From the NCBI RefSeq assembly GCF_032854445.1, contig NC_088301.1, positions 22,933,808-22,997,807 on the forward strand: a DNA stretch of 64,000 bases, in the 5' to 3' direction. Each line of letters begins with the position of its first letter. The first letter of the stretch is position 1. Positions 34,601-46,371 of this stretch are shown here, in pieces. The stretch comes from Liolophura sinensis. Taxonomy: Eukaryota; Mollusca; Polyplacophora; Chitonida; Chitonidae. Below the pieces are notes generated by a model. It saw only the letters and a list, made by a program, of their open reading frames with translations, was not told the origin of the DNA and did no database searches. Made by a program: the position numbers and the translations under genes.

Positions 34601-37600
34601 TTTGACCACATATTACCACCCTGCCTCAAATTCTTTTCAGACCATATATTACCACCCTGTCTCAAATTCCTTTCATACCACATATTACCACCCTGCTTCA
34701 AATTCTTTTCAGACCACATATTACCACCCTGCCTCAAATTCTTTTCAGACCACATATTACCACCCTGTCTCAAATTCTTTTCAGACCATATATTACCACC
34801 CTGCTTCAAATTCTTTTCAGACCACATATTACCACCCTGCTTCAAATTCCTTTCATACCACATATTACCACCCTGCTTCAAATTCTTTTCAGACCACATA
34901 TTACCACCCTGTCTCAAATTCTTTTCAGACCATATATTACCACCCTGCTTCAAATTCTTTTCAGACCACATATTACCACCCTGCTTCAAATTCCTTTCAT
35001 ACCACATATTACCACCCTGCTTCAAATTCTTTTCAGACCACATATTACCACCGTGTCTCAAATTCCTTTCATACCACATATTACCACCCTGCTTCAAATT
35101 CTTTTCAGACCACATATTGCCACCCTGTCTCAAATTCATTTCAAATCATATATTGACACCAGCCTTACTCAATTCCTTTCCTGTTACTTCCAGGTGATTT
35201 CTACCCTGGCCATGTTCAACTCTCCAGCAGAGAGGGTGTGTTCGCGCTACGTTCAGAAACAGGTGCTTCTTCCTTATCACCAGGATCTCTGGTTACAAGG
35301 AATTCTAGTGGTAAGACACTGTCATTTTAGGCTTACTTGTAATGAAATTATGATACAGGTAGGAAAAGCTTTATCAAGATAATAAGCATATAGTTATGTT
35401 TATTTTCTTATTTGCCAGCTTTCAGGCATGAACTTATGGCAAAGTTTGACAATTTTAAGAAGTTACTCACAGAGTGTAGTGGTCAGATTATTTACTTATT
35501 TGATTGGTAAATAAAAAGGTGTGTTTTTCAGTTTTATTTTAATTCCGCTCAGGGATTCTTTTAGTGTCGACTTTACCATAAAAGCACAAAATAAAATAGG
35601 TATCACCCATCATCAATTGTGATGTTGCATTCTGAAATCCAGGTCTTACTGGTGTGGTTGAGGCTTGAAGTGAGGAGGTTCGTCAGGTATCTACCAGTTG
35701 GCTGTGGTTTATTCATATCACTAAGGTTTTCTTCACTCATAAACCTGATTGCCATCATATAATTGAACAAGAACAAAAAACACTGATGTCATGTCAAAAG
35801 TTGTGACACATGTGCAGTTGCAAAAGATGTGACAGCAATCAAGAGCAAGAAAAACATCCTCAACAACAAGGACATCAGCTTCCATAGAGCTGGGCCCAGT
35901 TTTGTGGGATGCAACATTATTTGCAATTGCACATTTGTTGTACAATATTTTGTATGTCACTATCACTATACCATTGTCTTATACGTGCGATTATCATGTT
36001 ACTTTGGTGAAACTGGGCCAAGCATTTTACGGCTAAAACTTAATGGGCATGGCATTAAACATTGAACACCAGTCAAATAAATAAACAAATATTTGGTTCG
36101 TTCATACGTTTTATGCATATTCATGTATATGTACCTCTAAATTTTGCAATTCAGACATCTGGGGACATGCTGGATATACCAACCAAAGAAATTCTTTGCA
36201 GTAAATTCCCAACCACAATTGTCAACATAACCAATAGGAAAATTCTACAGTCTCCTCCGTGTAACGTACATAACTTACGCCACCACGAGACTGTCAAAGA
36301 TGAACTGGTGTGCCTGCATTATGGTCAGACTGATGAGATGACCTTTCCCAGGTTTGAATTAATGATTTTAATCCTGTAGACTAGTACAAAACAGTTTTAT
36401 ACTTTATCAAAGCAAGAATTAAAAAAAAAAATTAAGAAAATATAAAAAATATAAAAAAAATTTTAAAAAATCACAAAATAAGAGGGACTTTTTATTTTTT
36501 ATTTTTACATTCTGGTAAATGTGTAGAGCTTGAAAGACTGCATGAAAGAAAAATATGTTTTAAGGCAATATGTTTGTTTCTCTATAATTTGATGTCACTG
36601 ACTTGTGGAATATATGGACATGTATTTATGAATACAAATATTTCAGTACATGTAGAAGAGTGTCGAATCTTTCAATGATATGCCTGGTACTAGAGAGTGA
36701 GGCCATGGTCCGATACAGGTCATACCACATTGATTGTAGGCCCACACATGGAAACAGTGCTGATAACAATGTCAAACTCCTTTGCAGAAAAAAAACCCTC
36801 TGAGTGCTGGCCAGAAAGTCAGTTACATTTTGTATTATGATTTTCAATGTCTGTTTATCCCCATTTATGGTTGAAGTTACAGGCCTCTTTAATACTACTT
36901 GTATTTTCTCTTATCAACAGCATGTTCCAACCAGCTGATTATCCAGAAACCTACATCAGCAGATTGACTAAAGAGGTAGAGTGCTAGTGGTAATCTAACA
37001 GTGTTTTCCAGACTGGTATAAGTGTAAATTAAGGCAGGGTATATTGTGGTATCATGATTTTGTTGTCTGCCTGTCTTTGTGTGAACTCAGTTTTAATACC
37101 TGATGTATACAGAGGTATAGAATCACTGAATTGTTGTGTCCCACATTTGTCCATTTCTGTGGTTGTTATGGTTACCAGATTGCCAATTTCCCTATCTGTA
37201 CTATGTAAGTAGAAATACATTTGTTTGAGCGCTTTCAATGTATGGAGGTCAGCTGAACTTGTATTTGTTCTCTTGGTCCAGTACCCAGTTAACCAAATCT
37301 CATCAGTGTCAGATCTCAAGTGGTTAAAATCGAAGCTAGTTATTTGTGAAACTGCCTAGGTTTACAGGTCCATGTCATTGTGGTATAGCCAGTTTTAAGC
37401 CAGTCCAGGCAGACGCAAGTGATTTTGGACTGGAGTTCTAAGTTTATGCTGTCAGTGCTGTGCAATGATTTTTAGAATGAGTACCATAAAAACCCAAGCC
37501 AGTTTTGATATTTGGTAACCCCGACACATTAATGGATTTTTTTGTTACATACATGGCTGTATTGCTTTAAAAGGTAAAGCTCATTGGCTCTGCAAGTGCT

Positions 37601-38605
37601 TTTCCCCTGCTGGCTGTACTATTCCAATTCTGTCAAATTTGTGGTGTGAAGTTGATCAGATCTCACATCAGCCGTGAGTTGTTCTAGTCAAATAAGGATT
37701 AGCCTATCCACCAGTAAACTTATTAGGAAATCTGTACATCTAACTATTCATTATGTTGTCATTGACTTCAGATCAATCTGCTTCACCCAGCCTGTGGGGT
37801 GAGGGAGGCCTACATCGCCCAGTTCATGCTGTTTCTGCACAGGAAAGCTTTGGCTCTCATTAAGTATGTGGAAGCCGAGACGTAAGTACAGTTAAAACTT
37901 TAAGTATTGTGTAGTAACCTGTTTTCTTACCTAATAATTCAGGGTTTTTAGAAAATAGTTGTTTTCGCAAGGCCCCTTGTGCACGGTCCTTGAAATCGTT
38001 AAAAATACAATTCTTTTGATTTTTTGGAAAGGTTTTCAAAACCTTTAAAATATTTGAAAAAGAGTTTTTGGGGGGAATAGATTTTTGAAAGTTCTTGATT
38101 TTTTCTCTTTTAAATATCATATTGCCTAATGTTGAAGAGGACAAATAAATCACCTACCAATAGTATTTTTTTAAAAACCTCCATTTGAACATTTGTACTT
38201 AAACCAAATGATTGTTGAAAGTGCTGGGAAACATGGGATATGAACATAAAAAACATTATCTTTCACTGAAGTGAATCATGAGTCAGTACAAGTTTTTTCT
38301 TGTATATCTCTTGACCCTGTTAATAGAGGTCTTTCATGTTTCATTATCTCCATTTTTCACCACACAAAGGGAAAAAAATGATAGTGGATTTTTTTATTTT
38401 TTTGTGTTGTCGTGGTTGTAGAAACCAGGGTGCTAACTCAACAAAGGTTCATGTGAAGAAGTTAAGAGCAGACCTGAATCTTACTGCGGAAGGGGATTAC
38501 CGTATTGTAATGGCTGTGGCGGAGAAACTTAAACCAGGCTTGTACTGTTACATTCTGGGTGATCGAAGACACGAGGCTGAACAGCAGATCAACGACAACG
38601 CTTAG
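31609..38605 (+). CDS. C9orf72: C9ORF72 homologue (longin/DENN-type protein)
   Basis: In vertebrates it works with SMCR8 and WDR41 in lysosome/autophagy control and small-GTPase regulation (family knowledge). Eight coding exons: 31609-32217, 33098-33199, 33486-33614, 35194-35310, 36155-36351, 36921-36975, 37772-37881 and 38422-38605. They total 1503 nt, 500 residues plus TAG, all phases consistent. Human has 481. Conserved blocks are FSYWDNILGPRIQHTW (human FAYWDNILGPRVRHIW), HTLNGEI-like TLNGEICRD, ASHL then SVVVG, PAERVCSR, LFLHRKALALIKYVE and LNLTAEGDYRIVMAVAEKLK. The first Met (31609) has a poor context. A second in-frame Met at 31780 (residue 58, GGCATGG context) gives MATTPLSP, which aligns with human MSTLCPPPSP and may be the main start. 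No GGGGCC array is present. Intron 3 holds a 36-bp minisatellite. Confidence 0.95.
32452..32672 (+). mobile_element. SINE with target-site duplication, C9ORF72 intron 1
   Basis: Near full-length copy lacking most of the A-box part. It runs GGGGACCTCTGTG, GCAATGACCCAGGAG, TTCAATTCCAGCTCGTGCTG, then a diverged 3' domain and CACCAATCAAATCAAATTA. It is flanked by the direct repeat AGCAAACCTC at 32442-32451 and 32673-32682. Confidence 0.8.
32880..33075 (+). repeat. Degenerate T-rich repeat upstream of C9ORF72 exon 2
   Basis: Loose repeats of about 27-30 bp built on ATGTTTTCTTTCAAAA and TATCTCT. The series runs up to just before the exon 2 acceptor (33091-33097). Some units contain TTTCAG-like 3' splice sites. 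Confidence 0.55.
33676..33975 (-). mobile_element. Old SINE-like repeat, C9ORF72 intron 3
   Basis: TTATTTGATTGTCGTTTAAG, a GGAGGAACTGAAGTGCTCG block and CCACTGACCTTTGGCAAGAT recur at 46765-47115, 47335-47660, 51730-51870 and 52437-52565. On the minus strand it ends with a tail like AACGACAATCAAATAA. Diverged; right boundary uncertain. Confidence 0.5.
34500..35165 (+). repeat. 36-bp minisatellite with acceptor-like units, C9ORF72 intron 3
   Basis: About 18 tandem units of 36 bp around ACCACCCTGCTTCAAATTC and TTTTCAGACCACATATT. The first and last two or three are diverged. Since 36 is a multiple of three, frames stay open on both strands, which explains the long repetitive ORFs there; these are not genes. 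Many units contain TTCTTTTCAG|A, a good 3' splice site. The array ends about 30 bp before the real exon 4 acceptor (35191-35193). Confidence 0.95.
35892..36018. mobile_element. MITE with GGGCCC-GTTTCAC ends, copy 1
   Basis: Terminal inverted repeats: left GGGCCCAGTTTTGTGGGATG, right GTTACTTTGGTGAAACTGGG. About 127 bp, AT-rich interior, non-coding. Related short elements are at 43093-43140 and 61732-61828. It lies in C9ORF72 intron 4. Confidence 0.6.
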
Positions 38606-38622
38606 TAATATTATACTTTTCA

Positions 38623-38787
38623 CAGTGGTCCCCAGGCCAACATATATTGGCATGCAGTGTCATGCTGGTACTTTACCCAGTGGTCCCCAGGCCAACATAT
38701 ATTGGCATGCAGTGTCATGCTGGTACTTTACCCAGTGGTCCCCAGGCCAACATATATTGGCATGCAGTGTCATGCTGGTACTTTAAT
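38623..38787 (+). repeat. 55-bp tandem repeat, three copies, just after C9ORF72 stop
   Basis: Units begin CAGTGGTCCCCAGGCC at 38623, 38678 and 38733 and are almost identical, so the array is recent. It starts 18 nt after the C9ORF72 stop codon and probably lies in its 3'UTR. Confidence 0.95.
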
Positions 38788-38984
38788 GTGTGGGCGTGTG
38801 TGTGTGTGTATGACAGCAGACTTAATACTCTGTTTATACGAGCAAATTTAACAGTTTTACGTGTGAAAGTATGGTGGCTTACATGCAGGTAGACACAGTG
38901 GTGTCCACAAAGAGACAAAATGGTGTAAGTGTCAGCAAACAGGTATGATCAAACAAACTGGTATCCCGTATGAATTAAACACAG

Positions 38985-39375
38985 TTGTATGAGTATCAAC
39001 AAGTAGGCCATCTAGTATGAGTATCAACAGGTAGGGCATCTAGTATGAATATCAACAGGTAGGCCATCTAGAATGAGTATCAACAGGTAGGCCAACTAGA
39101 ATGAGTATCAACAGGTAGGGCATCTAGTATGAATATCAACAGGTAGGCCATCTAGAATGAGTATCAACAGGTAGGCCAACTAGAATGAGTATCAACAGAC
39201 CATCTAGTATGATTAGCAACAGTTATGCCAACTAGTATGAGTATCAACAAACAGGCAGACTAGCTGGTTTGATCGTCAACAAAAAGACGGCATGAGCCAG
39301 TATCAACGAAAAGGCAAACTGGTATGAGTATCAACAGAGAGACAAAATGGTTTGAGTATCAACACACTGGTATCA
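38985..39375 (+). repeat. 28-bp minisatellite
   Basis: Unit around GAGTATCAACAGGTAGGCCA then TCTAGAAT, period 28 bp. About 8 good copies sit between 39000 and 39210, grading into diverged units up to about 39375. Confidence 0.9.
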
Positions 39376-39752
39376 GTATCAAAACACTGGGCTGAAAACT
39401 GACAAAGTTATATGATTAGAACTAGCAACAAACAGAGGAAAAAGTAAGAGTATCAGCAAAGTGGCAAAGTGGTACGAATTAACAAAAATACAAACTGGTA
39501 TGAGTACGTGTAGTAAAAACAAGCAGATATAGTATCAACAAATCTGCAGTTTCATACATGTCATTAGCCCATACATTTGCTATAGCTGACTGCTGCAATA
39601 GTAAATGTCTGTGTTTTATTACTTGATACTTTAATAACATCTCAGTATGCATGTTTATGTAAGTGTGAGGCCAATCATTCTACATAGATGTACTTGTGTT
39701 TGTAATTTGTAAGCTTTTAAATGGCAGCTTTAGTGAATTATGGTGAATTTTT

Positions 39753-39791
39753 TAGGTGGAGGGGTGGGTGGGTTTGGGGGGGGGGAGGGTT
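39753..39791 (+). other. G-rich tract
   Basis: Runs of G in GGAGGGGTGGGTGGGTTTGG followed by nine or more G and GGAGGG. It could form a G-quadruplex. It precedes a SINE fragment. Confidence 0.5.
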
Positions 39792-39794
39792 CGT

Positions 39795-39885
39795 AATGAC
39801 CCATGAGCCTCTCACCAGTCCTGGCTTTCTCACCGGTCGTATGTGGAAAGCCCTGTGGTTGTGGGTTCCCCCCAGGATTTGTTTG
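39795..39885 (+). mobile_element. SINE fragment (5' part)
   Basis: AATGACCCATGAGCCTCTCA, CTGGCTTTCTCACCGGTCGT and GTGGTTGTGGGTTCCCCCCA match the middle of the full SINE. The 3' domain and tail are missing. Confidence 0.65.
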
Positions 39886-40390
39886 GTTTAGTTATATATA
39901 CATTTATGTATTTTTTATGTGTGTGTTTTTTTTTTGTTTTTGTTTTTTTTTTGGGTGTTATGATTTTTGGTTAAGAGTGAAATTTATTTCAGATATGTGC
40001 CAATTTTCAGTTGTAAACAGCTTTTGTATACAGAACTTTATTGTCCATGAGACAGAGCTGTTACCATGGTGCAGCAGCTTGTGTGAAAATGTTTGACTTT
40101 ACTCTCTGTGTCTGACTGTGTCTGTATGTGGCAAACCTATGGTACCTGTTGTTATGTAAAGCACTACATTCTGGTCAGTATTGTTGGCCCAGTTACAACA
40201 CAATCAACCAATCAGTTGAACTCTCGTCTTGAACCGTCACAGATGTATAGTATTTGCATGTACATGATACAAGAATGATGTGAAAAATTTCATGTGCTTT
40301 TATAAATGCAGGTTTGAACATTATTTTTAAAAAAGGAACTGCATGGCACATACAGTTATGAAGCATGTATATAAAGTAGCAATTTCAGTT

Positions 40391-40558
40391 GTCCAGTTCA
40401 TGCTGGCTTCTCCGGCCGTACGTGGGATGGTCTTTCAGCAACTTGCGGATGGTCAAGGGCTCTGCCCGGTTTCCACCCACCATAATGCTGGGTGCTGTCG
40501 TATAAGTGAAACATTCTTGAGTACGGCGTAAAGCACCAATCAAATACATAAATAAATG
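40391..40558 (+). mobile_element. SINE, 5'-truncated
   Basis: GTCCAGTTCATGCTGGC to GTACGGCGTAAAGCACC and AATCAAATACATAAATAAAT. It has all of the body and 3' domain but no tRNA-like head. Possible imperfect flanking repeat GCAATTTCA / GCAGTTTCA. Confidence 0.85.
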
Positions 40559-40924
40559 CAGTTTCATACATATTCATGTAGGCTACTGCGGTTGTGTCCG
40601 TGTATATGCTATACATTATCTTATGTCATAACTATGGACAGAACAGCTGCAAACTCAGGTAATGAGGCAGTATTAAAGGTGATCTCATAAATAATGAAAA
40701 CACTTCAACTCATCATCCCATTTATTATTTTTTTTTTTGTTTTTATCATGAAAACTGAGGGATATGCATGTAAACGTGGATGTGTCCATCCGTCTTACCT
40801 TCGGTTTCCATGTAACATCTGCTCCAAATATTGTCTGATTTGGATAAAATTGTGCAGGTTCATTTTGTGTATCCTCAGGTTTGAAAACCAGCTGGGTGTG
40901 TGTCTGACATTTGTATATTTTTAA

Positions 40925-41520
40925 TTCGGGATATGTTCTCTGAAATAGCTTGTTATTACTCAAAATATATACTGGTGAATAATCGCTTATATCTGAAGAA
41001 TCTGTTGGCATGTTCTTTGTGTTCAGCAGGGAATATGTTCTCTGAATGAGCTTGTTATTAGTCAGTAACAGTACATACATGTGAATAATCGCTTATATCT
41101 GAAGAAACTGTTGGTAGGTTCTTTGTGTTCAGCAGGGAATATGTTCTCTGAATGAGCTTGTTATTAGTCAGTAACAGTACATACATGTGAATAATTGCTT
41201 ATATCTGAAGAAACTGTTGGCATGTTCTTTGTGTTCAGCAGGGAATATGTTCTCTGAATGAGCTTGTTATTAGTCAGTAACAGTACATACATGTGAATAA
41301 TTGCTTATATCTGAAGAAACTGTTGGCATGTTCTTTGTGTTCAGCAGGGAATATGTTCTCTGAATGAGCTTGTTATTAGTCAGTAACAGTACATACATGT
41401 GAATAATTGCTTATATCTGAAGAAACTGTTGGCATGTTCTTTGTGTTCAGCAGGGAATATGTTCTCTGAATGAGCTTGTTATTGCTCAGTAACAGTACAT
41501 ACATGTCAATAATCCCTTTT
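40925..41520 (+). repeat. 106-bp satellite-like tandem array, about 5.6 copies
   Basis: GGGAATATGTTCTCTGAATG recurs at 41029, 41135, 41241, 41347 and 41453, exactly 106 bp apart; a diverged first unit starts near 40925. Inner units are nearly identical, which points to recent amplification. Confidence 0.97.
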
Positions 41521-42707
41521 ATTTAAATGGTCGCAGCTGGATTGCAACAGACATTCAGATCAATGACAAACATTGATTGCAGGTACTTGAACTGTCTCTC
41601 AAAATTGCCTTTTAAGAGACGAATAAATGTCATGAAATATCATTTTATTTGCAGAAACTGACATCTTGCCAGTCAGATATCATCTTACCAACCAAACTAA
41701 CCTTAAGACACCTTTCCATAATCAATAGAACTTCAAGAATCGGGGGGGAAAATGAGCAAGTTTGTTGCGGTTGACATTTTAAGTCATTTAGAATTCATCA
41801 GCACCAGGGTGTGGAGACAGCGACAGTGATGAAACTTAATGTAAATAAGACCCCCTGTGTGCCATGAGGTCAAAAGTCCAAAGTCTAGTGGGGGCAGCGC
41901 TTTAAAATATTGGGAGCAAAGCATATGTTTTGTGGAGTATGTTTGGAGTTATAATATAAGTAGTAGTAATTTGTTTATAGCGGTCTTGCATATTATTATT
42001 ATTTTTTTTTTTTTTTTTTTTTAGTTTTTAAGTTAAAGTTCTAAGTTAAACATGAATGGCTAACTACCCTGTGAACTGCTGGTCTTTCAGTGAGAGATGT
42101 TTGAAATGCCAGCCAGCCTCTTGCCAATTGTCCTTTCAATACACCTAGTGGTGCATACATTGGTTTCACACCAACCAGGGATATTGAATGGCTAAAATTG
42201 CATATTCCAGTATCAACTAAATATCTTGTTGAAATTATGTATTATTCTCAGTCAGTCAGTCAAGTTGTGTACATTTTAGGAATCGTTTAAAATGATCCAT
42301 TCACTCAGTAAAATGAAGAAATTGACTTATTTAAAGCCACTCTTATGTTAACTTAGTTTAAACTGATGCTGTGCCAGCAGTACTGAAGTGTGTGGCTTTT
42401 GGCGCTATGTAAAAGTGGCTGCTATTCTTACTCGAGAACTGCCGTTTGTCTACATGTATATATATATATTCCTGTTCCAAGGTCATGTATTAATTTGCAG
42501 TGTAACTCTTCATCTCCAGTTTCTACCACCCACAAACTGCAGTGTAACAGCGGTTGTAGGTAGAAAACTTCAATACCAATAAAACAGTAAAAAAAGTATT
42601 AAACCACAGTTAAATAAGCACTGTCGCCACATGCAGTTCAACTGTGGCATTAAGTCGGGGTTTTATACAAATTGTTTCCCCTCTGATAAAACCAACTAAC
42701 TTCAAAT

Positions 42708-42927
42708 ACTGTAATTTTTTGACCTCCTTGCATTTGTGCAAGGTGTTTATTCGAACATATTCTGAAGATTTTATTTTGTGTAGACTAATAAGATTATACT
42801 TTCTGTGAAGCCCTGAAATTGGCCAATCCAACCAATATAGTTTTCTCTCCAAAATATTAATATAAATGTGCAGAACTTGCAATGAAAGTTGCTCTTTCAT
42901 ATGCGAAAAAGTTGAGGAATTAGGGTA
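42708..42927. mobile_element. MITE family 'AATTCTTCAACC', copy 3
   Basis: About 220 bp. The left end TACTGTAATTTTTTGACCTC is diverged. The right end GCGAAAAAGTTGAGGAATTA matches well. The interior shares TGTTTATTCGAACATATTCT with copy 1. Confidence 0.65.
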
Positions 42928-43092
42928 AGTGAATAGTTCTTTGAGCACACTGCATTAGACCTAAAAGTTTGCCCCAAGAATAGCATTTTTAGAGTCCATT
43001 AAAGATCATGAAATATTACTCTTGGTGCTGAAACTTTAATACATTCTTTCTTTCCTACCTTATATTAAGGATGTCATATTGCATTAAACACC

Positions 43093-43140
43093 AGGATCTG
43101 TTGCACAAAGCACTACGTGGGGTTTGTGAAACGGGTCCCA
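43093..43140. mobile_element. Very short GGGCCC/GTTTCAC-type inverted repeat
   Basis: GGATCTGTTGCACAAAGCAC faces GGGTTTGTGAAACGGGTCCC within about 48 bp, the same ends as the MITE at 61732-61828. It is either an internally shortened copy or a palindromic remnant. Confidence 0.45.
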
Positions 43141-45021
43141 GTCAAATAAATCAAAACTTCTCTATAAAACCAATGATACAATATGACCGATTTTGTTATT
43201 TGTAACCTCAGCTTTCTTGTATGACAGAGTGTGCATGCATATATACATGGGCAGACAGTTTAAAAGGGCATTAGAATTACTGAATGTAGGCACAGGAAAA
43301 AGGTATGAATAGGTCATGTACCTATGAAGGCTGCTTCCATAACTTTGTGGTCACTGTATGGGAGACTTGGGGACGAGCTACACAGAAAGTCCAAATGGCA
43401 GTAAACGCACTGTTTCCTTCTGTTATGCCGATAATTGTGACGTAATAAAGGGAAAAATTACTGCCTTCACAGCTTTGGCACATGATAACACTTTCCTCAG
43501 TAAATAATTTGTTGCTTTTTGGATGTGGAGAGCTCAACTGCGAACGGAGAAATGACTCTTGGCATAATCGTGCTGTGGGTTGATTCTCATAAGGTTGAAA
43601 TAAGTTCACAGTCCTATCGCCTGGCCTCCATTCTGTACTAGGTGAAGAAAGTCTGTACATACTTTACCAGATGTAGTATACTACGCCCTATGGTAGATTG
43701 AGGGTACCAATTGTATATTATTTGATATGGTAGATTGTGAATATTGTGACAAGGTTTGAAGTTTTAAAAGATGCTGATCTTCCCCCAAAGTTTTCTGCGA
43801 GTCAAATTGCATATTATTAAGGTGTATGGATACTATATTTTAGTACTATATTAAAAATGTACTGCTTTGATTATATGCTTATTATTGAAGTCATCTATCA
43901 AACACAAATTTATCAAAGTCATCAGCTAAGTGAGTTTTGTGTTTTGTATGTATATACAGTGGAAATTGTGCTTGTAGGCTTTTTTTTTCCCCTCAGGTTG
44001 TTTACCAGGCATTGGTACCTGTGTTTGACATATAGTATATGTAGTGTAATTTGTGACAAGACCGCTGCGATGTTAAACATTATTATGACCAGTTGCTTAA
44101 ATTACTCAGTAACACTTATGTGCCAGATTTATTATATGTGCTATTAATCTTTACAGGTTATCATAATTAATGGTTTATCTGTGCCGGGAAGAGGCTCATG
44201 GAATATCATTCTGTGATACAATAAATGTATGCATATGTCTAAAGAAATATCCTGTTCTTCCTTAGTCTTCAGTGAACAATTAGCCGTTTGTTTCAGTCTG
44301 TGACTCCAAATCACGGCATGACTGGAATGGGTCACGCGAAAATGTCCTTTCTTCTAAAACATAATTGAAATGAAAGTTTTGTGAGGAAAAAAGGGCAGGC
44401 CTTTTCAGTTAATAAATCACGGCAGTTATCGATCAAATTTTCTTGTGGGGGCAGTTTGAAATGACAGCAAGCCAAGATGGTGTTGAACAGTAAGCTTATG
44501 ACTGAGGCACGCGAGAAAACCTAGCCATTTACAAAAGCCTGTTTGAATACAGCTCTTGTTAAGATTCCCAGGAGGTAAATTTGCCAGGTATATGTACATG
44601 TACCTGTGGGAGAGCAGTGGCTTCTACTAAGCTCTGCTCATTATATAAGTGTAAGTGTAAGAAATTCTATATCTTGAATATGCAGTAAAACATCACTCAA
44701 CACACAAAGTATCCAGGAAACGCACCAGGTCAGTGTCCAAGGTACATGTGTATTTAAGCAGCGTACTACTTCACACAAACACCATATGGCCCACCCTTTT
44801 CTGACCCACCTGCTTTTTCAAAAATCAATGATTAAAGTAAAATTAACAAAGCTGACTAATGACTAAATTCCACAGTATTTATTCTCATTGACGAGCACTT
44901 GAGAAAAAAGTCCAGGTGTTTTCATTTAAGCTTGGACAAACAAGACAGAAAATTTCAAATGGGATGTTGCTCAAGTCCCAAGCATGGGGTGCATGGTAGC
45001 TTAAGTCCCAAGCATGTGGTG

Positions 45022-45322
45022 CAAGCTAGCCTAACGCCAATTTCCATTACACGCCACCTGCAAAAACCTTGCCGCATTGGGAATTTCCTCTGCACGCCAC
45101 ACCAAATGTCTCGGACAACAAATGTTGATACAAAATGGCTGCCGCTGCCAAGCATAGCAACAAACAGACAAATGATTGGTTTAAAATTGGTTTAAAAATA
45201 GAAAGAATGCTATCAAGCGGTGCCGCATACGAGCCAAGTCGCGCATGGTACAAAATGGTTATACATAACAAATAGTGTTGTATTTTATGACGTGGCGGCT
45301 GAGAAAATTGACTTTTACATGT
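45022..45322 (-). mobile_element. PIF/Harbinger-like MITE, copy 2 (opposite orientation)
   Basis: The left end ACGCCAATTTCCATTACACG and the right end GTGGCGGCTGAGAAAATTGA form inverted ends. On the minus strand the interior matches the copy at 2219-2558: ATAAAATACAACACTA, TTATGTATAACCATTTTGTA, TTTTAAACCAATCATTTGTC and TTGTATCAACA. Confidence 0.65.
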
Positions 45323-45440
45323 AGCACGTCCCAAGCATGAGGTACATGTAGCATGTTAGCTTGTTCTATCAGACAGACAACCATACATCACAATTAGATT
45401 CACATCTCTTGCTCAGTGCCAAGGGCCTGATGAAGACTGA

Positions 45441-45712
45441 GGGGCCTCCGTGGCTCAGTTGGTTAGCGTGCTAGCGCAGCGCAATGACCCAGGAGTCTCT
45501 CACCAATGCGGTCCCTGTGAGTTCAAGTCCAGCTCATGCTGGCTTTCTCTCCAGCCGTATGTGGGAAGGTCTATCAGCAACCTGCGGATGGTCATGGGTT
45601 TCCCCGGGGCTCTGCCTCCCACTGGTTTCCTCCCACCATAATGCTGGCCGCTGTCGTATAGGTGAAATATTCTTGAGTACGGCGTAAAACACCAATAAAA
45701 TAAATAAATAAA
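45441..45712 (+). mobile_element. Full-length tRNA-derived SINE with target-site duplication
   Basis: Best complete copy of the main family, about 272 bp. The tRNA-like head has A-box TGGCTCAGTTGGTTAGCG and B-box GAGTTCAAGTCC. The body follows (GTGGGAAGGTCTATCAGCAA, CTGCGGATGGTCATGGG, TCCCACCATAATGCTGGCCG). The conserved 3' domain (CGTATAGGTGAAATATTCTT, GAGTACGGCGTAAAACACC) and an AATAAA-rich tail end it. It is flanked by TGATGAAGACTG / TGATGAACACTG. Confidence 0.9.
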
Positions 45713-46371
45713 TGATGAACACTGCTCTCATCTCCAACTGTCCATGGTATAATTTACAGATTCCTTCCCACATGTGACGAGAATGAGCCAAAGGATGTAG
45801 AAACACGAAGTCATGTTTTCTGGTTCTGAGACACCATTCTGTGAGGGTAAAGTAAAGCTACAAGCACTAGGCAACTCATCAACAGGTGCTTGGTGTCAGT
45901 CGGTTGATGCCTAATACGAATGCTACAGACCACATACATGACGTATTTCAGCATTTTCGACCTGTCACTGAATAACAGTGTAACAAATTTATCCCACGGA
46001 AGATTCATTAATTCAGTGCTAAAGAGTAGCTGTTGTACATGTCAAATGTTTTGGCCACTCCATTGTTTTTTGACAGGTGAATGAGCTGAACAAAGGGAGG
46101 TAACCAAGTCAACATCATCAGCAGGTTTTGAAAATATACACATTCCAGACTTGAACATTGTTGTCCAGTGAAAACCAGAGTATTTGTCTGATCTAGGATA
46201 AAGCCAAAATTAACAGCTTGTCACATCCTTACACCAGAGATTGGTGATTGAAATGTAAAGGGAGGTAATTTTCCAGTCCACTCCAGTTCAAGTCTGCTTT
46301 ATAGCCCTGGGCCAGTTCTTGTCAACACAAAAAGCAACTCCCCCATTTAGGATGTGCACAGGGTACTTCCA

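Larger units (their letters stand above)
38606..46371. other. Convergent intergenic region, C9ORF72 to RPF1
   Basis: Seven to eight kilobases between two gene 3' ends. It holds several tandem repeats (55 bp, 28 bp, 106 bp), SINE copies, MITEs and homopolymer tracts, and no recognisable coding exon. A plus-strand AATAAA at 42578-42583 is one possible but distant end for C9ORF72; no closer canonical signal was noticed. Confidence 0.6.

Noticed and set aside
34500-35165. CRISPR-like appearance of regularly spaced repeats (also 49725-51435 and 62740-63950)
   Set aside because: Units are contiguous, without unique spacers, in an intron-containing animal genome.
34505-35197. Long ORFs on both strands (up to 230 codons) with a repetitive protein
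   Set aside because: They are translations of the 36-bp minisatellite, which keeps every frame open because 36 is divisible by three. The array is intronic in C9ORF72.
40685-41080. 131-codon minus-strand ORF
   Set aside because: Largely overlaps the first units of the 106-bp tandem array; composition is that of the repeat.
44959-44995. Peptide MGCCSSPKHG resembling the N-terminus of CTL1 (MGCCSS)
   Set aside because: Far downstream of SLC44A1, no donor in phase, next to a MITE. A six-residue match is chance.
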